From Nematopogon swammerdamellus (taxonomy: Eukaryota > Arthropoda > Insecta > Lepidoptera > Adelidae): 64,000 nucleotides of DNA. The DNA lies in the NCBI GenBank assembly GCA_946902875.1, contig OX336340.1, positions 17,065,566 to 17,129,565 of the forward strand, given 5' to 3'. The translations under genes and the position numbers were made by a program. A model generated the notes under the pieces. That model was not told the DNA's origin. It did no database searches and was given only the letters and a program-made list of their open reading frames with translations. Shown piece by piece: positions 56,291-64,000 of the stretch (within the stretch, counting starts at the first letter, position 1; each line of letters begins with the position of its first letter).

Positions 56291-57267
56291 CAGTTTTTAC
56301 AGGTAGCGGATGGAGTGCGAGGAGCCCGACGGGCAAACTGTTGAAGATGATGCTGAGGTTGCGGGCTCTTTCCTCCGGGTTCTCCTCGGCGTACTTGTTG
56401 AACGAGAAGAACCGATCTTTCCTCTTCTCCGGAATATCTCTTAAACTATTCATCGTAAGCGTGTGCACCGTGGGATTCAATTCAACATCACTATTATCAC
56501 TCGTGTATAATTCCTTTGTAACGTCGTTAGTACTTACAACATTTTTATACAATAAATCGCCGCGATCTACCTCGATTACGTCGACATCGTTATTGCTTAC
56601 GTCAACATTATGTACATCACCGCCTATATAATCATCTATCACTTTAACGTTACGCCTGTAACTACGATTATCACTAACGAAGGATTTCACCTTCTCATTC
56701 AATTTTCTTTCGACTTTAGAAGTTTCAACGCCTTTGTTTTTTACAATATTATTATTAATATCGTACAAACTACTATTGCGACTATCGTACAATTCACTAA
56801 GGCTATCGATTTTATCGTTAACACTGTGCGTTTTTGATCTTAATTTAGTATCGTCTTTATTTACTACGGATGCACGCGCGTTGTAAAATGTGTTATTTCT
56901 AATGTTCACTTCGGCACTATCTTCGCTAGCTTCCGAGAGCATTTTCGGCACTCGCTTCCGCCGTCCGCTTGCCCCTCTCTCGGCCGGAGGGTCGTCATCG
57001 GCTTTTCCGCTGCGTTTTTTTCGCTCAAAGTCGTCATAGTTTTTCCCCTTCGGCCTGCCCGCTTCGTGATCGTCGTCGGAGTTCTGCGTTTTATTGCCGA
57101 TATTATGGAAGACATCAATCTTTTGTGTGGCATCGATCCAGAGCCAGACGAAGTGTCCGTCGAGCATGTTGAGTCGCTTGGCCTCGTCCATGACGAGCTG
57201 GATGTAATGGATGTCGCAGATGAGGACGACGACTCCCCGCGTCGACCTCGATACGTCCGCAAGCCGT
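56291..57267 (-). CDS. Ionotropic glutamate receptor (NMDA-type 2-like), amino-terminal-domain exon, 977 bp
   Basis: The acceptor GATTCTCTCCACAG ends at 57268 and the donor CTG|GTACGT is at 56291/56290. The frame is open throughout. The start reads LADVSRSTRGVVVLICDIHY, then MDEAKRLNMLDGHFVWLWID; the end reads IIFNSLPVGLLALHPLPVK. These are a beta strand-helix-strand unit and the GLLALHP turn of the bilobed extracellular domain of ionotropic glutamate receptors. Between them sits a low-complexity stretch of about 255 residues rich in Asp, Asn, Ser and Lys, with a basic GRRKRVPK and possible N-glycosylation sites (NNT, NSS, NLS). The usual family spacing is far shorter. The gene is incomplete: no signal peptide, channel or ligand-binding exons here. 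NMDA subunit 2 is my best guess. Confidence 0.65.
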
Positions 57268-57700
57268 CTGTGGAGAGAATCATCTATCAAGCTTCAGATA
57301 TCAATTACCCACGCCGAATTTACGGGGATTGTTATTCGAAACGAAATCAATTAAGGTGATATTGATGTAGAAACATGCAGTTTTCGATCTAATTTACTGG
57401 CGAAACCGCTGAAGTAAGGTATTTGTGAACTTCAACAATATAATCTCCAACTCTTCATTAAACGACGTGACGATGGAAAACGTGAAACAATAAAATAACA
57501 CGACACAATAAAATAATTTGTAAACCTTCGATTTTTTCTTATTTTTTATTTTGCCGACAAAACTTACCCCAAAACATTTTGATAATTTTTTAGCCAGTTC
57601 GGATGAACGATATCTAATTTTGTGTCGATGGATATCTCTGTAAAGTTAATAGATTTTGTAAAAAAAAAAATAACGTTTTCATGTAGATTTGATCAGACAC
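57268..57700. other. Intronic or upstream sequence
   Basis: If the receptor gene extends upstream, this is intron. No exon with a matching two-base phase was found. Confidence 0.4.
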
Positions 57701-58364
57701 GCCCAACATTAGCTTGCGCGCTCACACCTGCGTCGTCACGCTCTCTCCTAACTATGACTATATTTGCGTCCTGTTTCCGTGTTGGGACTGGAAGGAGAGG
57801 ACGGCAGTCGTGTGGATTAGCTGCGGCGGAGCGCACGCAGCCCGCCGCAGCACGGCTCCTGACCACCGCACGCCCGCCTGCGCGCCGCACGGCTCCTGGC
57901 AGCCGCAGCTACCTAACTAGAAATGGGGAAACAAAATAAAAACATTATGATGAAACGCGAGAAGAAGAAATATTTACGGAATAAAGGAATTCGCCTCAAT
58001 GAAATCAAGAAACAGAAAAGTTCGCCACCGGCGCGGTGGCGGCGATCCCGGCGCGTTCCCTACTACAATCAACACCTTCGTTGGCGCCGCCCCGGCGACG
58101 CCGGTGCCAGTGTCGAGATCTGCTGAGCCGCTGCTGTTGCTGCCACGATCAGAACCACCTCATACCTCGGTGCCTCTGTCGCCGGCGGCGGCGCCGGTGT
58201 TAGCTGAGCCGCAGCCGTTGCTGCCACGGTCAGAACCACCTCAGAACCCGCTTCCTCCGCCGCCGCCGCATTCGATGACACCTCCAATATCGCTGTCAAC
58301 GCCACCACCACCGCCGCCGCATGTACATTTTTGTGGTCCTCCGACCACAAAAATGTACATGTAA
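57701..58364. other. GC-rich block with Pro-rich frame, ends in a perfect hairpin
   Basis: The plus-strand frame 57999-58364 is Pro-rich and contains two copies of a PLLPRSEPP-type unit. The minus strand is open too, so direction is unclear. At 58321-58360 a perfect hairpin (18-bp arms, ATGTACATTTTTGTGGTC, loop CTCC) closes the block and supplies the last codons of the frame. No family is recognised; a real gene is possible but unproven. Confidence 0.3.
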
Positions 58365-58852
58365 TTTAATTTTATACCTTACTATTTTATTTGATAATCA
58401 GTAGATATTACCTACATGATTGTTTATTGTATATTGTATATTGTTTATTAAGCATTCATTAGACAGCATGACTGTACTTACTCGAATTTGTCACAATTTG
58501 TTCTATCCGATTCGATTACACCCACGAAGAAGAACCGGTAAGAAACTTCGCAGGGTTTTTTTTTCATAATCATTTTTAAAAGCATTTAGTGACTATCCAC
58601 ATAATAACACCGCCTACAGTCGATTGAAAATACAGCTTGAGAGCAAGATCAAAAACAGATTTTTGTTTTGTTTTTGAAGTTCTGACTGCAAGGACTTAAT
58701 TAAGTGGATCAGGTGTAAAGAGCCTTTGTAGAATGTTTGATACGTCATTTTTGTTTACATACATAAGTTTCGTTACAGTTTTAACTAATTATCAAACTCC
58801 TTCCAATACCCTATCCTTACTTATTAAACTGAGAGAAAGAAAGCGGTGCGGT
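58365..58852. other. Unassigned intergenic
   Basis: No feature seen. Confidence 0.45.
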
Positions 58853-58935
58853 ACACACTGCACACATAAGCTCGAACCCGCACCTCTTTAGATCTAAGCT
58901 CTAGGCGACGAGCGATTATAACCACTAAATATTCG
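58853..58935 (-). repeat. tRNA-like SINE head fragment
   Basis: The minus strand has AGTGGTTATAATCGCTCG as a possible A-box region and GTGCGGGTTCGAGCTTAT as a B-box region. Confidence 0.5.
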
Positions 58936-59889
58936 AATGCAAAATAACTACTAGATAATGAAAAAAAAACGTATTACCAAAGACAGAAGGTTGATTTTTA
59001 GGAAAAATTCAATATTGCATAGAGTAATGTAAAAAACATATAAACAAACGCGGTCAGTCCTAGCCTAGGTCGCTTGATACGCTCGCGTGGCGGCGCGCGG
59101 CGCGGCTTATTTGGAAAATATACCTTTACCCAACGCTTCATAGTCTTGAGCTCGGGTATACATTCAAGAAGTAGCAAAGCAAGTTTGTCACTTGAAAAAT
59201 ATACCCGAGCGCAACACTTTTCTATGGTATACTTTCAAGTAACGAAACTCCGCTTGGCTTCCTTTAATGCCTCCTCTACACATCGACAGATGCATCAGCA
59301 GGTGGATCAGCAGACGTATCCGCAGATAAATACGTGATCCGTCCACACATCCGCGAGTCATTCAGTCTGTGTTCAACATCGAAAGACGCAACTCGTGCCC
59401 CAAAAAATGAATGTGGAGATGGTAGCAGCCGCTGCTATTTATAAATATGAGTAAATAAATATATAAATAAATAAATATGAATAAATAAATAAAAAATAAA
59501 TAAATAAAAAATAAAAATATATGAGTAGGTATACAAGCTTTACATGTATAAAGTATAGGTAATACGCTAGGTCATCACATCACTGTCACACTATACACTG
59601 GGTGTATATGAATAACAATAATAATATCCTCTAATAACATAATAGTAGGTACCTACATAATAAAATAATACTAATAATAATCTCTACCTAGTCCATCGGT
59701 GGAAAAGGCGTGAGTGTGATCTTATGCTTTGATAGTTAATGAAAAATAATTAAATAATTAAGTATATACTTATGTATAACATTTTTATTTTTGTGGTACT
59801 TATTTTTGAGGTTCCATAAGCAGTTTTCACTTTGAAGGCAGGAGATTGGTAGATTTATAACATCTAATTGATTGTTTGAAAATCATATC
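58936..59889. other. Unassigned intergenic with AATA microsatellite
   Basis: (AATA)n-type low complexity lies at about 59448-59522. CTCGGGTATACATTCAAG (59153) and CACTTGAAAAATATACCCGAG (59189) form a loose inverted pair. The frame 59074-59337 is not recognised. Confidence 0.4.
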
Positions 59890-60566
59890 TGGACACAAAG
59901 CACTTGCTAACTGTGGGTTACAGTCCATGAGCGTAATATCGGAAAGAAAAATAGGGCTAAATTCAATTATTGTATTAGGCTAGGCTGTAACATGTGTAAT
60001 CAAAAATTCACAGTTGATACTTGCATAAAAAATACAGAAAATCCGGTAGACGTAAACAGGTCTCCTGTTGTGGGTGCGATGGCAATAGGATGTGGTTTTT
60101 CGCAATTAGAGGAACTTATGGCAGCACTGAATGTCTCCTTCATGACGAATCCATTTTATTCGAAAATTCACAATGATATTTGTTTAAAATGGCATGAAAC
60201 GGCTGTCGAAGAAATGGAAAAGGCTGCAAAAAGAGAACGCGATGCTGCTTTAAAAGAAGGCGGTGTTGATAAATTCGGGAACGCAATAATTATTGAAGTT
60301 ATTGCGGACGGGTGTTGGTCGAAGAGATCTTACAAACAAAATTATTCCGCCTTATCGGGAGCTGCGGCTATAGTTGGCAAAAGATTTAGAGAGGTGTTGT
60401 ATATAGGCGTGAAAAATAAGTTTTGTATCGTTTGTAGCCGGGCAGAAAAAAATTAAGTCGAACCAAATAACCACAAATGTTTCAAAAATTATAATGGGCC
60501 TTCTACAGGCATGGAGTGTGAAATTATTTTGGAAGGATTTAAATCGTCGGTATATATGTACGGCCT
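59890..60566 (+). pseudogene. Broken MULE (Mutator-like) transposase fragment
   Basis: The 154-codon frame 59992-60456 reads IGCGFSQLEELMAALNVSFM, then HETAVEEMEKAAKRERDAAL and IADGCWSKRSYKQNYSALSG plus AAIVGKRFREVLYIGVKNKF and a Cys pair (CIVC). I recognise this as the region before and around the catalytic start of insect MULE-type transposases (ADGCWSKRSY...GAAAIVG). Similarity goes on past the stop in another frame (NHKCFKNYNG, EIILEGFKSS) to about 60566, so a frameshift lies in the A run at 60446-60453. Upstream similarity from about 59890 is also out of frame. The rest of the transposase is replaced by an inverted-repeat block. It is not functional. Confidence 0.8.
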
Positions 60567-60586
60567 TGTTCCAATAAGGAACCTTA

Positions 60587-61745
60587 AGCTCTGTAGGTTC
60601 AATACTTACCAAAATACAGCTCTCCAAAGATTGACAATGTTTTCCAAAAAAGTGAAATTTTAAGATTTCGTGAATTTTCGACCCCGATATCGGGGAAAAT
60701 GCTCATTTACGGGTAAAATTATAAGAAAAGATGTTGTAGCAAATGTAATTAGCTTTAATTTAAGCAAAGAACGACGTCTGTAGACCATATAGTTTACTCA
60801 CAAATCTTAAAAATAAAAAAATGGAAAACTACCTTTATCGCAAATTTGCTCTGTTTAATTCTCACAATGGTTTGAAAGGAAAAACCATGTACATCCATAA
60901 GAAATATATATTAAACTATTAATATTGATTCAAATTTCTACAATTTTATATCAGAACCAGCTCTGTAGGTTTAATACTTACCGAGATACAGCTGTCCAAA
61001 AATTGATAATTTTTTCCAAAAAAGTGAAAGTTTAAGATTTGGTAAATTTTCGACCCCGATATCGGGGAAAATACTCATTTTACCGGTAAAATTATAAGAG
61101 AAGATGTTGTAGGAAATGTAATTAGCTTTAATTTAAGCAAAGAACGATGTCTGTAGACCATATAGTTTACTCGCAAATCTTAAACATCCAAAAAATGGAA
61201 AAACTGCATTTTTTGAAAATTTGCTCTGTATAGTTCTCACAATGGTTTGAAAGGAAAAATCATGTACAAGAAATTAAAATTTTACTTTTTTGGAAAATAT
61301 TGTAAATTTTTGGAGAGCTGTATCTCGGTAAGTATGGAACCTACAGAGCTGGTTCTGATATCAAATTGTAGCAATTTGAATCCATATTAATAGTATAGTA
61401 CATATTTCTTGTGGATGTAGGTACATGGTTTTTCCTTTCAAACCATTGCGAGAACTAAAGAGAGAAAATTAGAGAAAAATTCAGTTTTTCCATTTTTTGG
61501 ACTTTTAAGATTTGTGAGTAAACTATATGGTCTACAGAAGTCATTTTTTGCTTAAATTAAGGCTAATTACATTTGCTACAACATCTTTTCTTATAATTTT
61601 AGCCGTAAATGAGTATTTTCCCCGATATCGGGGTCGAAAATTGACGAAATCTTAAAATTCCACTTTTTTGGAAAAAATTATCAATTTTTGGACAGCTGTA
61701 TCTCGGTAAGAATTAAACCTACAGAGCTGGTTCTGATCTCAAATT
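60587..61745. repeat. Large inverted repeat of ~365-bp units with CCCCGATATCGGGG
   Basis: Plus-orientation units lie at 60587-60950 (full) and 60951-61275 (partial). Minus-orientation sequence at 61283-61745 holds one full unit and the start of another, so the block is a near-symmetrical palindrome centred near 61278. Each full unit has CAGCTCTGTAGGTT, the perfect 14-bp palindrome (60682, 61054, 61620) and TGGTTTGAAAGGAAAAA. It starts about 20 bases after the MULE fragment ends, so it may be that element's terminal repeat. Confidence 0.85.
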
Positions 61746-62740
61746 GTAGCTATTTTAGTCTAATTTAAAAACGTATGGAAAATATTTTAGAAAAAAAACA
61801 TAGTTTAGAACTTATATTGAAAATACCAAAAAAGTGCGAAAATTTCGCGGTTTTTCGAGTGCTGCGAAGTTAGCACAGGTCTTTCGAAGCTACAAACTTG
61901 AATATACACTACTGGTAGTAGTCCTAACAACACATTAAAAAATCAGAACTAGCCGTTAGTTTGCGATTTTAGCGATTTTTAGTGTCAGATATGACTGGTC
62001 TATACGGTCTTGGTCGAAAACTAGACCCTTCATTGCCGTTTGTGGGCCACGTGGCCGAAGGATGGGTAAATAATATGCTTGTTGTCGGTATATGTACCTA
62101 CTACGATCTTGGCCGAAATATAGAACGATTTTCTACTCTTATAATTTAGAAAAGTGGCCGAAAATAGGTAGGTTATTAATTAATTCTCGGCCATTTCTCG
62201 GTCATGGAATTTTTTTCTGACCAAAACGCTGTGCCGAGAAATGGATACAAGGTAAACCAAAAGTTCTAGAGTAAAAGAGAACTTGAACTTGCAGCACCTT
62301 TTTTTATGGGAAGCTCAACATATGGCGCGTGCCAGACTAACGCAGAGGCGTAGTCCGACGGCGCCCACGGGCATTTGAATATTTACGGTGTAAGACCGAA
62401 GACACCAGGAGGTGCGTATATTTTTCAGGATTTTAGGAAGACACGCTTGAGGATGGGTGAGAAAATGAAATAATCGACCGGCTTATGTTTCAGCCTGAAA
62501 CCAATATGGGAGTATGTGGAAAGACGGGATATTGGGATTTGTTGGAATGAATTTTGCTGCGTTATTGACTTCTCTCTTCTTTTCTTCTGTTTTCTGGTGC
62601 ACGAACATATATATATATAATATATAGTTATCCATATATAATATAGACAGTCATCCTCTTTGGGTTGTTAAAAAATAACTGGTGGTACCTACAGACTTAC
62701 ACATTACGTTCTCTACTTTTATTGACTGCTCTGTGCTGTG
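61746..62740. other. Unassigned intergenic
   Basis: CTTGGCCGAAA and GGCCGAGAA-type motifs recur between about 62020 and 62240. No gene recognised. Confidence 0.35.
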
Positions 62741-62890
62741 ACTCAACTCGACGACGGCGGACGGCGGCGACGGCGGCGCGGCGCGATGCCGGCGCCCGCC
62801 CGGCCCGTGTGTGTCGGCTCGCGGCGCGGCGGCGTCAGCGTCGCGCCGCGCGCCGGGCGAGGCGCGGGGAGCCGCACGGTTCGAGAAGGG
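62741..62890. promoter_or_regulatory. CpG-rich block, possible promoter or first exon
   Basis: Very CpG-rich (CGGCGGACGGCGGCGACGGC, GGCGCGGCGGCGTCAGCG) in AT-rich flanks. Frames are open on both strands because of composition. No coding family is seen. Confidence 0.25.
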
Positions 62891-64000
62891 TAGTGGAGAA
62901 GACGGGAGGTAAAGTAGGCGGAGCTTCTTGCATTATAATCACCTTAAGTACGCTGGGGAAAAACATGAGATGAATGACTCCCCGCTCGGGGCGCTTTATT
63001 AGAAGGGAAGGCCATTATTTTCTCGTGAAGCCTGGATCGAATAAAAATTCACAGGAATTAGGAACCTGATTCGAAGCAATATTTATCCGAATTACATATA
63101 TTGCTGAATTATTTAGTTATGACGCAACAAACGTAAAATACGTAGTACATTTACTTTATGCAAATCACTAGCGAATTCTATACTAGGAAGATAAATACAG
63201 AAATTATTAATTCACTAAATTTAAAATGGGGAAAAAAGTTTCAATCATACTTTCTACTGCAGATATAACGTGGAGATCCGATGTCACTGCCTACCTCACT
63301 GGGAAAGAGGCGTGACGCTTTTTATGTATTCACTACTGTACAGTGAAAAAATATAAAAATAAAATAAATTTATTCATTGAACGAACGTGTAATTTAAAAA
63401 CCACAAGAAGATGTTATCTCAGACTGATTTAGTATGGCTCATGCTTATCTCTCTCGGGTCGAGTGCGCCTGATGATGTCTCGTTACATTAGGCGGAAATT
63501 TGAACTTTATGATAGCCTTAATTTCCATTTGTTTGAAGAAAATTAAGTACATAATTTTCTCATAATAAATGTACAGAGATATTCTCGGAATTTCGACAGT
63601 TTACCGTTTAAGGTGTTTTAGTTTTGCGAAATAAACTTTGTCAAAGATTTTAATAACTCGAAAAATTCAGTTTATCTTCTATCACATAATCATAATTCTG
63701 CTCTGTCGCTTATGACAAGAGGGATAATTTTAAGAATAATATTTTAAAAATTTCAAAGATCACTGAAAAAATATGAATGCATTTTTGTCTAAAAGAAAAA
63801 CAGTCAAGGACTTAAATTTTAAACTCTAAAACATAATAAACAATATATTTTAGCTAATATACCTACAAACGAACAAATGTATTTGAGACATATTGCAGGC
63901 ACAAAAAGAACTCAAAGTCGTCTCGGAATAATCGCAAAACTTTCTTGTTTTCAGCGTACACAAATAACGAGAAGCGCCCGAACGTACTTCGATGCTATCA
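62891..64000. other. Unassigned AT-rich intergenic
   Basis: No gene, RNA or repeat recognised to the end of the window. Confidence 0.45.

Noticed and set aside
57066..57359. Plus-strand frame with an acidic stretch
   Set aside because: It is the antisense shadow of the glutamate receptor exon on the minus strand, which has the splice sites and family motifs.
62665..62973. Arg/Ala-rich 102-codon frame
   Set aside because: Caused by CpG-rich composition; no motif and no support from the other strand.

Overview
This window is eukaryotic and most likely from a moth or butterfly (Lepidoptera). It is AT-rich and intergenic or intronic, packed with short interspersed repeats, 5'-truncated non-LTR retrotransposons and small inverted-repeat DNA elements. 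The signs of Lepidoptera are: CCTAA/TTAGG-type telomere-like repeats, which are the insect telomere unit; a MITE with the GCCCACTTGCACCA terminus; repeats with the GGTGCGCGAGTCCGACTCGCACTTGG-type end; and retrotransposon tails I recognise from lepidopteran genomes. There is no bacterial-style coding, no operon and no CRISPR array.

The only well-supported host gene is on the minus strand at 54935-57267. Two exons with consensus splice sites and matching phase encode part of the extracellular amino-terminal domain of an ionotropic glutamate receptor, most like an NMDA-type subunit 2. The first is a 977-base exon with a long low-complexity insertion. The rest of the gene is not seen here.

Layout: 1-5.2 kb holds SINE copies and two LINE 3' ends. 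7.2-9.4 kb and 15.4-17.6 kb are two nearly identical copies of a 2.1-kb element that starts with a long palindrome. 10-15.2 kb carries several foldback or MITE-like elements, including nested insertions. 18-19.9 kb has two lepidopteran repeat families. 20.1-42.2 kb contains four copies of a remarkable 1.9-2.3 kb composite element. In each, inverted arrays of a roughly 65-bp GC-hairpin repeat surround a minus-strand remnant of a retrotransposon C-terminal domain. 44-51 kb holds minisatellites, LINE fragments, a TA-flanked DNA element and a ~590-bp telomere-like array. 54-58 kb is the receptor gene with retrotransposon debris in its intron. 59.9-61.8 kb is a broken MULE-type transposase next to a large inverted repeat. 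The rest is unremarkable unique-looking sequence with a few CpG-rich patches.

The best candidates for something undescribed are: the four foldback-like composite elements; the small mobile-looking hairpin that matches their arm motif (7647-7685); the shared core of two SINE families that have different heads; and the MULE fragment with its palindrome-bearing inverted array. All identifications come from reading the sequence and recalled family patterns; no search was run.
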